Assembly: GCA_017542125.1 (NCBI GenBank)
Contig: JAFXXU010000004.1
Coordinates: forward strand, 20,587-84,586
Direction of reading: 5' to 3'
DNA from: Ruminococcus sp.
GTDB taxonomy: Bacteria; Bacillota; Clostridia; Oscillospirales; Ruminococcaceae
DNA length: 64,000 nt
The translations under genes were made by a program, and so were the position numbers. The notes beneath the pieces are model-generated. The model searched no databases and had not been told where the DNA came from. It saw nothing but the letters and a program-made list of their open reading frames with translations. Position 1 is the stretch's first letter; the number at the start of each line of letters is the position of its first letter. Of this stretch, positions 27,801 to 35,505 are shown in pieces.

Positions 27801-30505
27801 ACTATCAGGTCGGTCAGACCTACGGCCCCGATTTCCTCGACAACTATCAATTCTCCCTGGCAGACACTACCGCAGCCCTGACAGTTACTCAGGCAACTAT
27901 CAAGCCCGAGTGGTTCCGGGTCTATAACATTGAAGACAGCGATGAGACAAAACCTGTTGAATTCATTTTCGACGGCACAAGGCATAAGATCGCTGTTAAA
28001 ACAACAGTTAAAGCTCCTGTGAATCTGACAGATGCTGACTGGAAGGTCACCACAGTTAAGTGGGGCATCTATCCCGGCACCTACTATGTAGGTATCGAGG
28101 GTCAGGGCAACTACACCGGCACTATCCTGAACACACCCAATATGACAAAGGTTATAGTTGGTGAAGAAGAGCAGGATGTTGACCTCAACGCTACCCTCAA
28201 GTGGGGCATCAAACGCGCAAAGGTTAACGTTGAAGTAACCTTCAATGCTGATGGCGATTACGAAAACTCTTACATCTATTCCGGCAAACCTTTGACTGTT
28301 GATCAGGCAATACATACAAACCCGCAGGAAGATGCACTTGATGAACCTGATATAGCAGTAGATATCTATGATGGTAACGGCGTACTTACCAAGGTCGAGC
28401 CTGATTTCGAGCCTGAGATCAGTTATTATCCTTGGCCTTTCACTGATGTGGATGATGAAACTCTGCTCTTGCTCTTTAATGCTTATCGTGAAGATCCTGA
28501 GTTTGAACCTGCCTTCGCTGAACTGGTTGAGAAGAACGGCCTTACCAATTATGAAAACTTTGATGATTTCTATGAAGCAGTAAATTGCTCTGACAGCATA
28601 TTTGTTCAGTTCCAGGAATACCTCGGCAACAGACTCGAAAGCGCACCTGTAGATGCCGGTGAGTATTTTGCAGTATTCAAATTCGCAGTAAACGGAATTG
28701 ATTTCGATCCTGGCGTTCCTGATAACGATCCTGATGATTCCGATGACGGCAGCTGCATAATCGTTAAGTACTTTGAGATCGCTCCCAAGCCCGTTGATTT
28801 CATTGTTCAGAAGCCCGTTGAGCTCGTTTACGGCGATGTTCAGGTAACCGATAATAAGATTGACGGCTATGTTGCAAACGTTACCGACCTTTACAATCCC
28901 GAAAGCGAAGACTATCAGACTATCCCCGCTGCTATCGTAAATAAAGGCTTCTATGTATTTAACAACACCGAAGATCCTGATTGTGTAGTCGATGAAAACG
29001 GCAATCACGTTTACAAATACCTTGCTATCGGTGGCTATATCAACCCTTCTTTCGATGGTGAAGAAGACATTACCAACGGCAAGTATCTGAACGCAGGCGC
29101 ATATGGTCTCGACTATTATAACGGTTACGAAATGTATGAGCTGAGCGTAGTATGCGATCCTAATACAGAAGCATATCGGTCTTTCACATCTAAGGAAACC
29201 AAGAACTATGTGTTCGCAAACATTCCTGTAGAGCCTGAAGAGGCTGAGGCTGAAGAGGCTGAAGAGGTTGAGCCTGAAGAGCTTGAAGAGGCTGAGGCTG
29301 AAGAGCCTATAATAGCCTTCACAATAGCTCCCAAGCGCATCAAGCCCGAAATGTTCAAGACCAACGACCGCATCCTTTCCAACGGCTGGGCAGACCTCTC
29401 CGGCTGCGTAGACGTTGCAGATGAATACGCAGATATGTTCAGAAAGAACGCTGACGGCACCTATGTTGACTTCGAGACCAACGCAGGCAACACCCAGCAG
29501 ACCGGCACAAACGTTATCTCGGTATACGCATACGAAAACGAAGACGAAGAGCTCGGCGACCTCACCGCCAACTTCACCGGCGTATGCGAGGTGGATGTGA
29601 ATGTTAAGGCACCCGAAGCGGATGAGAGAAGCGCAGTTATTTCCAAGGTTTCACTTGATCTTAACGAGTGCGTTCGTATCAATGTTAAGCTTGCAATTAA
29701 TGATGCAGCAATGGCTGACGAAGGTGCATATGTACTCTTTACCGCAGAGGATGGAAAGACTGTTGAGATTCCTCTGACAAGCGGAAAGTTTGAAACTAGC
29801 TCAGATCTGTATGTATTCTCTTATGATGTATTACCGCAGAGGTTTACAGATAATCTTAATGTTAAGATTTATCTTTCCGATGGCGTAATAACTGATGAAG
29901 CCAATTATTCGGTAGTATCTTATATCAATCAAGCTAAGGAAAAGAATCCTAACAATGCAAATCTTCTTTATCTGCTTGATGCGATACTGAACTACGGTGC
30001 GGCTAATCAGGTTTATTTCAATTACAAAAAGGATAGTCTTCCTAACGTTGGCGTAGATCAAGAGCAGTTCCCTGAAGCCCTTACAGTCGACGAAGAGTAT
30101 TCCAAGGTTGTTAGTGAGACCACTGCAACGGGTGTTAATGATATTAAACTTAGTCTTGACCTTAGTGAGAAGATAATACTCAATGTTAAGTATTATATGA
30201 GTGGGAACACTAAGGATTATACAGTTACTTGCAGGAATCTTACAACTTCTGAGGAAAAGACTTTGATACTCAAGCCTTCAAGTGCGTTTAATTATGTACA
30301 GATTGAAGGATTAACGCCCAGAGGCTTTGATGATATGTTTGAGATTACTATTACCAATAACAATGATAGTTCATATTCTACTGTAACATATGGTGTACTT
30401 TCACATGTTAAGATGCTTCTCGAGACAAATAATAATGCAAATCTGAGAAGCCTGGTAAGATCAATCTATTATTATAACGATGCAGCAGATATCTATTTTG
30501 GATAA
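24857..30505 (+). CDS. Giant secreted protein with MBG/Ig-like repeats and a duplicated C-terminal domain
   Basis: An 1882-residue secreted protein. Residues 1-45 form a Sec signal (KRVLAAACAVVMLGTG...VVAYA). The body is a run of MBG/YDG-type Ig-like modules with recurring phrases such as DGAPTNAGSYTAKYSVT, ATNAGDYYAVAAV, AGNYNLVLTVSD and ITPFDITDATLTASNLQFN. An acidic Glu/Ala repeat spans about 1458-1484. The C-terminus holds two homologous ~125-residue units (about 1592-1724 and 1757-1882), each running from a V/LSLDL segment to a YYN/YFNY-like end. Base composition turns AT-rich from about 29.6 kb. There is no LPXTG or dockerin. The stop codon overlaps the ribosome-binding site of a 35-codon gene. 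It is probably a surface-exposed adhesin or structural protein. Confidence 0.88.
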   Translation: MTKTVSQRIKRVLAAACAVVMLGTGAPIQQLGDFLGSTIPVVAYAPETTYSIHCDTNVSVENITSIKIDNNDVGLDGLAPGSRVVITSNESLDFKRMNNSHTLVAYTQVGVSSNSEYDEEKGWFVPTYTYTIYSMPSYDLYVQHTHTPMIVYGENNSSLSIGCTQEGAAPALLASIDAPDQVFNNAAYDGSEIVSTYETDYNVQFGEGVTYYQGNNELDGAPTNAGSYTAKYSVTFNEEEYTIEDDFEITPFDITDATLTASNLQFNNAQQWPQVSVQLPTGYNDQGEPIAYETYNMVYRNSDNPNGDYQTDPARVSKVKDYSLTVTGCGNFTGSQSDVTMKVTQKAPLNVTVDNKTIVFGNETPVADTIDDQGSIQSEFVIHHGESNDWSDWAKYRPYVKEVKLRTVVDNEPLLVELSALESVFKWTDAPGEYRRLPAGNYNLVLTVSDLNGNYADQTVPINLTVTKKEIPKSALKLVINAPNTEEDGEDYTAASFTYWPNQQSGVRFAFADDSGMYYQDTPDGLEGFTPYTSGDDYAYTATNAGDYYAVAAVASDSNYSIPANDDGTTSDGENMYKIPWKINPLNINDEAVTVTAADTTFNGQVQFPTITVSVAGVDYTAVFPDDYNMTGYGGNISAGTYNEPIDFTNAAGFENFTDIRLVPWTIKKASPYIANAVPGVAGGNYIYDGDALSKGDFNFTPDSGYEGVYNDLLNNDPSYTDSYGTTRVYVTTDTFNTGSNQNAGRFLRRGVTYKFKDMFNIYHEYGNGDVNIYADDTASTATRTVNYDEAVNSSIVYEITENGQLSINGQTTSLSAKEGSEFFVELAGALYDDSSNATYQSFKIYPKKVSEIKDVKLTMDVNSKYVPDSYAANIYVFNPNFNDFHTTKTVKILPRTVDVTPVSATTEFGTAVANSEIDYTVEEAELDANNKPKGTSGFIASDVVGNYDTISDYVKSKFTGNNALVWAVDYYGAAAAVGTYDYQVGQTYGPDFLDNYQFSLADTTAALTVTQATIKPEWFRVYNIEDSDETKPVEFIFDGTRHKIAVKTTVKAPVNLTDADWKVTTVKWGIYPGTYYVGIEGQGNYTGTILNTPNMTKVIVGEEEQDVDLNATLKWGIKRAKVNVEVTFNADGDYENSYIYSGKPLTVDQAIHTNPQEDALDEPDIAVDIYDGNGVLTKVEPDFEPEISYYPWPFTDVDDETLLLLFNAYREDPEFEPAFAELVEKNGLTNYENFDDFYEAVNCSDSIFVQFQEYLGNRLESAPVDAGEYFAVFKFAVNGIDFDPGVPDNDPDDSDDGSCIIVKYFEIAPKPVDFIVQKPVELVYGDVQVTDNKIDGYVANVTDLYNPESEDYQTIPAAIVNKGFYVFNNTEDPDCVVDENGNHVYKYLAIGGYINPSFDGEEDITNGKYLNAGAYGLDYYNGYEMYELSVVCDPNTEAYRSFTSKETKNYVFANIPVEPEEAEAEEAEEVEPEELEEAEAEEPIIAFTIAPKRIKPEMFKTNDRILSNGWADLSGCVDVADEYADMFRKNADGTYVDFETNAGNTQQTGTNVISVYAYENEDEELGDLTANFTGVCEVDVNVKAPEADERSAVISKVSLDLNECVRINVKLAINDAAMADEGAYVLFTAEDGKTVEIPLTSGKFETSSDLYVFSYDVLPQRFTDNLNVKIYLSDGVITDEANYSVVSYINQAKEKNPNNANLLYLLDAILNYGAANQVYFNYKKDSLPNVGVDQEQFPEALTVDEEYSKVVSETTATGVNDIKLSLDLSEKIILNVKYYMSGNTKDYTVTCRNLTTSEEKTLILKPSSAFNYVQIEGLTPRGFDDMFEITITNNNDSSYSTVTYGVLSHVKMLLETNNNANLRSLVRSIYYYNDAADIYFG

Positions 30506-30518
30506 GGAGAGTGAGATA

Positions 30519-30626
30519 ATGAAGCAGTATACTGAAATAGAATTAGAGGTAATTCGATTCACGAGTGAGGATGTAATAACTGAATCGTGTCCTGATCATG
30601 AATATACGTGTAATGCAGAGATATAA
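30519..30626 (+). CDS. 35-residue peptide, candidate RiPP-type precursor
   Basis: A small gene with an excellent AAGGAG site nine bases before its ATG; the TAA of the giant gene lies inside that site, so translation is probably coupled. The product opens MKQYTEIELEVIRFTSEDVI and ends in a short Cys-containing part, CPDHEYTCNAEI. An acidic, amphipathic leader-like half followed by a Cys/Asp-rich tail, next to a radical SAM/SPASM enzyme 124 bases downstream, is the arrangement of ribosomally made, enzyme-modified peptides. A terminator and a separate promoter lie between the two genes, so they are adjacent rather than in one operon. Modification is an inference. Confidence 0.6.
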   Translation: MKQYTEIELEVIRFTSEDVITESCPDHEYTCNAEI

Positions 30627-30660
30627 TTATGATTAACTCAATTCTTTTATAATCAGTTGG

Positions 30661-30699
30661 CAGGCCAGCCCTCCGGGCTGGCCTGTTTCCTTTTCTTCT
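30661..30699 (+). terminator. Strong terminator after the small peptide gene
   Basis: Perfect 11-bp stem CAGGCCAGCCC-tcc-GGGCTGGCCTG (30661-30685) followed by TTTCCTTTTCTT. Confidence 0.93.
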
Positions 30700-30702
30700 C
30701 TC

Positions 30703-30731
30703 TTGCATTTTCCCTCAGAATAGTGTATAAT
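30703..30731 (+). promoter_or_regulatory. Promoter of the radical SAM gene
   Basis: TTGCAT (30703-30708), 17 bases, TATAAT (30726-30731), about 12 bases before the likely transcription start. Confidence 0.8.
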
Positions 30732-30749
30732 ATACCCGAGGTGTTATTT

Positions 30750-32054
30750 ATGCAAACTATTAAAGAACCCAACGAAAAAGTCTCAGCTATAATCAATACA
30801 AAGCATCCCGAAAGCGAGGGGCTGCGGCTCTCGCTGTGGGCGGTGCCTTTCTCCGAGGGTGGGGTCAACCTGATGAAGCATACCTTCTCCGGCGAGATCC
30901 TCCGCCTCACCGATGAGGAATTCGCCGATCCGCTCCGCGTCCCCGGCCTGGCGGAGCGCCGCTTCACCGTCCCCGCCGATTATAACGAGGCAGATAAGTA
31001 TTCTGAGACCCTCGGGCTCATCAAGCTGATGCACCGCGAAAGCCCCGGGCTCAGTACCTATACTATTCTCCCCACGCTTGCGTGCAATGCCCGCTGCACC
31101 TACTGCTACGAGGAGGGCTATGCCGTCTCCACTATGAGCCAGGAGACCGCCGAACGCCTTGTTGATTATATCTGCAAGACCAGGCAGGATGACGAGATAA
31201 AGCTTTCGTGGTTCGGCGGCGAACCACTTGTGGGCGCTAAGACGATCTCATATATCTGTAGATCTCTCAAAGAGAGGGGAGTTCCCTTTAAGTCGCAAGT
31301 AGTCAGCAACGCCAGCCTCTTCACCCCTGAGCTAGTCCGCGAGGCTAAGGAGGTCTGGAACCTGAAGTTTATTCAGATTTCCCTCGACGGCGACCGCCGC
31401 GATTACACCGAGCGCAAGCGCTATATCGACCCGGAGCGCTTCACCTATGATCTTGTGATGCGCAATATCCACCTGCTTGCCGAGGCTGATATCAGGGTCA
31501 ATCTCCGTGTCAACTATGACCGCATCAATCTCGCCAGGATGCGCCCGTTCTTGGAGGAAATGAAAGCCGAATTCGGCAATGAGAAGAACGTTACTCTCTA
31601 TCTTGCACCACTCTATCAGGAAAAGCCTAACCCCGATTTTATGGAGCTGGAAAAGAAAAGGCTGGAGCTTGACCACTATATCCACAAGCTTGGTCTCGTT
31701 TACGAGAACCGCGAAAAACAGCAGACCAAGTTCCGTCTGAATATGTGTATGGCCGACGGCCTGAGCAAGAGCGTCGTGATTGACCCCAACGGAACGCTCT
31801 ACAACTGTGAGCATCTCTCCGCAGCCAGTACCTGGGGCAACATCTTCGATGGCGTCACCGACCCGGAGCTGTTTGAGAAGCTCTCTGCCCCCCACCCCAT
31901 TGACGAAAGGTGCCGCTGCTGCCCCTTCCTGCCCCAATGCACGCCCTTCTACATCCACGGCTGCCCCGGATGGTTCGAGAGCTGCCGCGAGTTCCTTACA
32001 CTCAAGACCGAGTACGAGCTGAGGCGCATTGCCGAAAAGCTTGCAAATGAATGA
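30750..32054 (+). CDS. Radical SAM/SPASM-domain protein (peptide maturase-like)
   Basis: A 434-residue cytoplasmic radical SAM enzyme. An N-terminal ~100-residue region (FSGEILRLTDEEF...) resembles the recognition part of SPASM peptide maturases. The CX3CX2C triad is at 112, 116 and 119 (CNARCTYCY), followed by WFGGEPL and SLDGD. The C-terminal SPASM-type cysteines include CMADG, LYNCEHL, CRCCPFLPQC and GCPGWFESC, enough for two extra iron-sulfur clusters. I chose the ATG at 30750, behind GAGGTG; the longer frame starts in the upstream terminator. Such enzymes modify peptides or activate sulfatases; no sulfatase is nearby, whereas a 35-residue peptide gene is directly upstream. Confidence 0.9.
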   Translation: MQTIKEPNEKVSAIINTKHPESEGLRLSLWAVPFSEGGVNLMKHTFSGEILRLTDEEFADPLRVPGLAERRFTVPADYNEADKYSETLGLIKLMHRESPGLSTYTILPTLACNARCTYCYEEGYAVSTMSQETAERLVDYICKTRQDDEIKLSWFGGEPLVGAKTISYICRSLKERGVPFKSQVVSNASLFTPELVREAKEVWNLKFIQISLDGDRRDYTERKRYIDPERFTYDLVMRNIHLLAEADIRVNLRVNYDRINLARMRPFLEEMKAEFGNEKNVTLYLAPLYQEKPNPDFMELEKKRLELDHYIHKLGLVYENREKQQTKFRLNMCMADGLSKSVVIDPNGTLYNCEHLSAASTWGNIFDGVTDPELFEKLSAPHPIDERCRCCPFLPQCTPFYIHGCPGWFESCREFLTLKTEYELRRIAEKLANE

Positions 32055-32088
32055 TTCCCGGTGAGCTTGCCTTCATCTCAAACAAAAA

Positions 32089-32163
32089 TTTCCTCTAATA
32101 ATTCATTCTACGCGGCATACAATACTAAAGCAAACCCGAAGAAAACCAAAAGGAGTGTTAAAG
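32089..32163 (+). promoter_or_regulatory. Upstream module of the spore-protein gene
   Basis: Repeated almost intact at 19.54 kb. It holds CATACAATA, which could be a sporulation sigma-G type -10, with TAATAA about 15 bases earlier, and ends in AAAAGGAG, the SASP ribosome-binding site. The sigma assignment is inferred from the downstream gene's family. Confidence 0.5.
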
Positions 32164-32352
32164 ATGAAAGGCATCACAACTCAGCAGGGCAGAGATACCC
32201 TCAACCGTTTCAAGATGGAAGCTGCCAGCGAGGTAGGCGTTAACCTGAAGCAGGGCTATAACGGCGACCTCACCTCCCGCGAGGCCGGTTCTGTCGGCGG
32301 TCAGATGGTCAAGAAGATGATCGACGCCTACAAGCAGCAGGGTCATAACTGA
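32164..32352 (+). CDS. Small acid-soluble spore protein, alpha/beta type
   Basis: A 62-residue DNA-binding spore protein with family blocks RFKMEAASEVGV (covering the germination-protease site region) and GYNGDLTSREAGSVGGQMVKKM. These proteins coat forespore DNA and protect it from UV and heat, then serve as an amino-acid store at germination. I chose the ATG at 32164, which follows AAAAGGAG at normal distance. A strong terminator follows. Its presence indicates sporulation capacity. Confidence 0.95.
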   Translation: MKGITTQQGRDTLNRFKMEAASEVGVNLKQGYNGDLTSREAGSVGGQMVKKMIDAYKQQGHN

Positions 32353-32373
32353 TCGGGCTGCCTAAGTGCGGAG

Positions 32374-32401
32374 GGGCTGCTGCATCTGCGGCAGCCCTTT
32401 T
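32374..32401 (+). terminator. Terminator of the spore-protein gene
   Basis: GGGCTGC-(tgcatctgcg)-GCAGCCC followed by TTTTTCG. Confidence 0.85.
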
Positions 32402-32436
32402 TCGTTGTCAGAGGGGCTCCGGAGGCTGATATTTAC

Positions 32437-32465
32437 TTGACAATCCCCCGTTATTGTGGTAATAA
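32437..32465 (+). promoter_or_regulatory. Promoter of the truncated secreted protein gene
   Basis: TTGACA (32437-32442), 17 bases, TAATAA (32460-32465). Confidence 0.7.
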
Positions 32466-32520
32466 TATTGAGTAAAAACAAATTCCGCCGTGCGGCACAG
32501 AGCTTCAAGGGGGAGTTTAA

Positions 32521-33084
32521 ATGCAAGGGATCAGAAATCGCAGCCTGTCCGTTATCACGGCAGTGATCTTGGTACTTTCGCTGTTCTCATTTCTGACGGA
32601 GGGCGTTTTGAGAGCGACTGCGGCGGTGAGCTATTACGAACAGACCTTTTATTCGCAAAGAGCCGGATATAGCTTTGTTTATACTCCGAAATACGGCGAA
32701 CTCGATAGCTGCCTCAGATTTTCCGACGGTACTCAGCTCAGCCGCATTTTGATCACAAGCGCTAAATCCGGGTCTACCGTTTCTGTTGTAGCTGAGGACA
32801 CTACATACTATTATTTTGCTTATTGGGAGGATCTTTCCGATTCAAATAACCGCAAGGTGTCCGAAAACCCTGTTTACACCTATACGGTAACAGGCGAAAC
32901 GAAGCTCCGTGCGATCTACTACGAAAAGCTTCAGGTGACTTACCGTGATGAGATACCTGCCGAGAACAGGAATTCTGCATATTCCTATGTTTACAATAAC
33001 TATGAGGATCTCAAACCCGGCGAAAAAGCTACCGACCCCTACGGCAAGGAATCCACTCCCTATGTTCGCAGGCTGCCGACCTGA
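32521..33084 (+). CDS. Truncated secreted protein with InlB-like repeat
   Basis: A 187-residue protein with a Sec signal peptide (LSVITAVILVLSLFSFLTEG...RATAA) and a Tyr-rich beta domain with a divergent InlB-type repeat (YYYFAYWEDLSDSNNRK...YTVTGETKLRAIYYEK). It ends abruptly at TPYVRRLPT, where the DNA passes into the second half of a dockerin in another frame. A longer dockerin-bearing ancestor therefore seems to have lost an internal segment. It may still be secreted but would not attach to a cohesin. Confidence 0.75.
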   Translation: MQGIRNRSLSVITAVILVLSLFSFLTEGVLRATAAVSYYEQTFYSQRAGYSFVYTPKYGELDSCLRFSDGTQLSRILITSAKSGSTVSVVAEDTTYYYFAYWEDLSDSNNRKVSENPVYTYTVTGETKLRAIYYEKLQVTYRDEIPAENRNSAYSYVYNNYEDLKPGEKATDPYGKESTPYVRRLPT

Positions 33085-33176
33085 ACAATTCCGGCGCTCC
33101 CGACCTGGAGGACCTTTCCATCCTCGCCAAGTGCTTCGCCGAATGGACAGGCTACAGGGAGACCTATCTCGACTGA
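33066..33176 (+). pseudogene. Second half of a type I dockerin, out of frame
   Basis: In a frame different from the preceding CDS the DNA encodes AADLNNSGAPDLEDLSILAK then CFAEWTGYRETYLD and a TGA. This matches the end of the dockerin at 19.9 kb (ADFNNSGAPDLEDLSILAK). The first calcium-binding loop is missing, so it is a remnant. Confidence 0.85.
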
Positions 33177-33184
33177 ATATCACA

Positions 33185-33217
33185 AAACGGCTGATCCCAA
33201 TACGGGGTCAGCCGTTT
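33185..33217 (+). terminator. Hairpin after the dockerin remnant
   Basis: AAACGGCTGATCCC-aatac-GGGGTCAGCCGTTT then TCTG. Strong stem, short T run. Confidence 0.65.
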
Positions 33218-33280
33218 CTGCGGTTCTTTACCAAATATTCAGAAAACGTTAAAATAATATCCTCGCGCAGAGGCTATAAT

Positions 33281-33400
33281 TAAACTGTTTCAAGGAGAGC
33301 AGGCTGTTTCGGGCTTCCCTGCCCTGCGGTCAGACAGCTGCCCCCAAAGCGAGAAATATACCCGTCCTCGGCTTACAGGCCGGGGGCGGTGTTTGGTTTT
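33281..33400 (+). ncRNA. Candidate structured RNA ending in an intrinsic terminator
   Basis: The interval 33218-33524 has no ORF. TATAAT at 33275-33280 (poor -35) precedes a potential fold: GCAGGCTGT pairs with ACAGCTGC around GGGC...GCCC, then an 11-bp stem CCGTCCTCGGC-ttacag-GCCGGGGGCGG (33362-33389) followed by TGTTTGGTTTT. The next promoter lies beyond it at 33454. No match to 6S, SRP RNA, tmRNA or a riboswitch class known to me. Confidence 0.4.
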
Positions 33401-33453
33401 GTCGGGAAAGGCCGGGCTTCGGCATCAAAAACGGAGTATAAAGCCCCAAAAGC

Positions 33454-33482
33454 TTGACGAGATCGCAATAATATAGTATAAT
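33454..33482 (+). promoter_or_regulatory. Promoter of the ACT/DUF711 operon
   Basis: TTGACG (33454-33459), 17 bases, TATAAT (33477-33482). Confidence 0.85.
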
Positions 33483-33524
33483 CATAAGAGACGCGCCCTA
33501 CGGCGCAGGAAAGGCGGAATATAA

Positions 33525-33794
33525 ATGAGAGCGATAGTAACAGTAATAGGCAAGGACGCAGTAGGCATACTCGCCAAGGTAGCTTCAAAGTGTGCAGAGC
33601 ACAATGCGAATGTAATGGAGGTAACACAGTCGGTGCTCCAGGAGATGTTCGCTATGATAATGCTCGTTGACATCACCAAGCTCTCGGGCAGCTTTGCGGC
33701 GCTCGCCGACGACCTCACGGCTCTGGGTGACTCTATGGGTCTGAAGATCCATACGATGCACGAGGATATCTTCAACTGTATGCACCACATCTGA
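33525..33794 (+). CDS. ACT-domain protein (UPF0237 family)
   Basis: An 89-residue single ACT domain: MRAIVTVIGKDAVGILAKVA then the second half NVMEVTQSVLQEMFAMIMLVDI. ACT domains bind amino acids and regulate partner enzymes. This family is almost always encoded just before a DUF711/PFL-family gene, as here (19 bases), and probably regulates or supports it. Ligand unknown. Confidence 0.92.
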   Translation: MRAIVTVIGKDAVGILAKVASKCAEHNANVMEVTQSVLQEMFAMIMLVDITKLSGSFAALADDLTALGDSMGLKIHTMHEDIFNCMHHI

Positions 33795-33813
33795 GCCCCG
33801 GAGGTAAACTGAA

Positions 33814-35169
33814 ATGATAAATACATATGACGTGCTCGAGACTATTCGGATGATTCAGGAGGAATGTCTCGACATAAGAACGATCACTATGGGCATCTCC
33901 CTGCTGGACTGCATCGACGCCGATATCAATAAGGCCTGCGATAAGGTCTACAAGAAGATCACCGAAAAGGCTGCAAGGCTCGTTGAGGTGGGTGAGCAGA
34001 TCGAGAAGGAGCTGGGCATCCCCATAATCAACAAGCGTATCTCGGTAACACCGATAGCTATGATCTCGGCGGCCTGCCACTGCTCCCCCATTCCCTTTGC
34101 AAAGGCTATGGATGAGGCTGCTAAGGCTGTGGGCGTCAACCTTATAGGCGGTTATTCGGCGCTGGTACAGAACGGCTTCTCGGCGGGTGACAGGGAGCTC
34201 ATCGAGTCCATACCCGAGGCTCTGGCCTGCACCGAGAGAGTCTGCTCCTCGGTGAACGTGGGCTCCACCAAGGCAGGCATCAATCTGGACGCCTGCGCTC
34301 TTATGGGACGCATCGTCCGGGAGTGTGCTGAGAAGACCGTGGACAACGCCTGCTTCGGCGCTGCCAAGCTGGTAGTCTTCTGCAATTCCGTTGAGGATAA
34401 CCCCTTTATGGCGGGAGCCTATCACGGAGTCGGTATGCCCGACTGCATGATAAACGTGGGCGTTTCCGGTCCCGGAGTTGTCCGCGCTGCGCTGACCAAG
34501 TATCCTGACGCGGATATCACCCAGATCTCCGACGTTATCAAGAAGATAAGCTATAAGATCACCCGTGTGGGTCAGCTGGTGGGAGTTACCGCCTCCCAGA
34601 GGCTGGGCGTGCCCTTTGGCATCGTTGACCTTTCCCTTGCACCTACCCCTGCGGTGGGCGACTCGGTGGCTCACATCCTGGAGGAGATCGGACTGGAGCG
34701 CTGCGGCACCCACGGCACCACCGCCGCTCTTGCCCTGCTGAACGACGCGGTGAAGAAGGGCGGCGTTATGGCCTGCTCTCGCATCGGAGGGCTTTCGGGA
34801 GCCTTCATCCCCGTTTCCGAGGATGCGGGCATGATCGCTGCTGCCAAGGCCGGCACCCTCTCTATCGAGAAGCTGGAGGCTATGACTGCTGTCTGCTCGG
34901 TGGGTCTTGATATGATCGTTATTCCCGGCGACACCTCGGCAGACACCATTGCTGCCATCATTGCCGATGAGGCTGCTATCGGTATGGTGAACACCAAGAC
35001 CACGGCGGTGAGAGTTATCCCCGCTATCGGCAAGGAGATCGGCGATGAGCTGGACTGGGGCGGCCTTTTCGGGTCGGGTCCCGTGATGCCCGTAAGGAAG
35101 GAGTCTCCCTCCAAATTCATCGGCAGAGGCGGACAGATACCCGCTCCCCTGCACTCCCTCAAAAACTGA
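33814..35169 (+). CDS. DUF711 / UPF0210 (PFL-like fold) family protein
   Basis: A 451-residue cytoplasmic protein of the UPF0210 family, structurally related to glycyl-radical enzymes but without a glycyl-radical motif. Recognisable blocks are [31 protein letters not shown] and [18 protein letters not shown]. Length is normal for the family. It starts behind CGGAGGT and forms a two-gene operon with the ACT protein. Its reaction is unknown. Confidence 0.92.
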   Translation: MINTYDVLETIRMIQEECLDIRTITMGISLLDCIDADINKACDKVYKKITEKAARLVEVGEQIEKELGIPIINKRISVTPIAMISAACHCSPIPFAKAMDEAAKAVGVNLIGGYSALVQNGFSAGDRELIESIPEALACTERVCSSVNVGSTKAGINLDACALMGRIVRECAEKTVDNACFGAAKLVVFCNSVEDNPFMAGAYHGVGMPDCMINVGVSGPGVVRAALTKYPDADITQISDVIKKISYKITRVGQLVGVTASQRLGVPFGIVDLSLAPTPAVGDSVAHILEEIGLERCGTHGTTAALALLNDAVKKGGVMACSRIGGLSGAFIPVSEDAGMIAAAKAGTLSIEKLEAMTAVCSVGLDMIVIPGDTSADTIAAIIADEAAIGMVNTKTTAVRVIPAIGKEIGDELDWGGLFGSGPVMPVRKESPSKFIGRGGQIPAPLHSLKN

Positions 35170-35193
35170 TAAGTACAATGTTTTGGACAGCAA

Positions 35194-35233
35194 AGCGTCC
35201 GCAGGAGGGCTCCTTCTGCGGACGCTGTTTTTT
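35194..35233. terminator. Bidirectional terminator between DUF711 and the recA-recX transcript
   Basis: AGCGTCCGCAG...CTGCGGACGCT (35194-35226) followed by GTTTTTTG on the plus side; the minus side has TTTGCTG. Confidence 0.85.
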
Positions 35234-35260
35234 GTTATCTGTACGTTTATTTGGACAGGA

Positions 35261-35503
35261 TCATTTTCTGCCGGAGCGTTTCTTGCTGCGCTTTACCCGT
35301 ACAGGAGGAGCCTCCTGCTCCTGCGGGAGCTGTTCGGCAGCCTGCACTGCCGGCTGTTCTGCATCTCTCTTTTTGTTGTGCTTGTAGGCACGCCAGATGA
35401 GCAGCGGTGTCAGCCCCGCAACATAGAGCAGAACGATGACATTGAATACATTGATCGCACCCTTGGGCAGTATGCTCTCATCAAGAATGGTTATGGGCAG
35501 CAT
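35261..35503 (-). CDS. Small single-pass membrane protein
   Basis: An 80-residue protein with one membrane helix (about 17-38, INVFNVIVLLYVAGLTPLLI) and a cytoplasmic tail that is first Gln/Glu/Ala-rich and then strongly basic (RVKRSKKRSGRK). It starts two bases after the recX stop behind GAGGAGG, so it is the last gene of recA-recX. No family recognised. The basic tail might bind nucleic acid or lipid head groups. Confidence 0.7.
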   Translation of the reverse strand: MLPITILDESILPKGAINVFNVIVLLYVAGLTPLLIWRAYKHNKKRDAEQPAVQAAEQLPQEQEAPPVRVKRSKKRSGRK

Positions 35504-35505
35504 TG

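Noticed and set aside
28368-29008. Long reverse frames under the giant MBG gene (27.4-29.0 kb)
   Set aside because: Codon-bias shadows of the plus-strand gene; Ile/Val-rich products without domain signals or ribosome-binding sites.
33281-33400. SRP RNA or 6S RNA
   Set aside because: No GGAAGGAAGCAG-type SRP apical motif, and too short and differently folded for 6S RNA.
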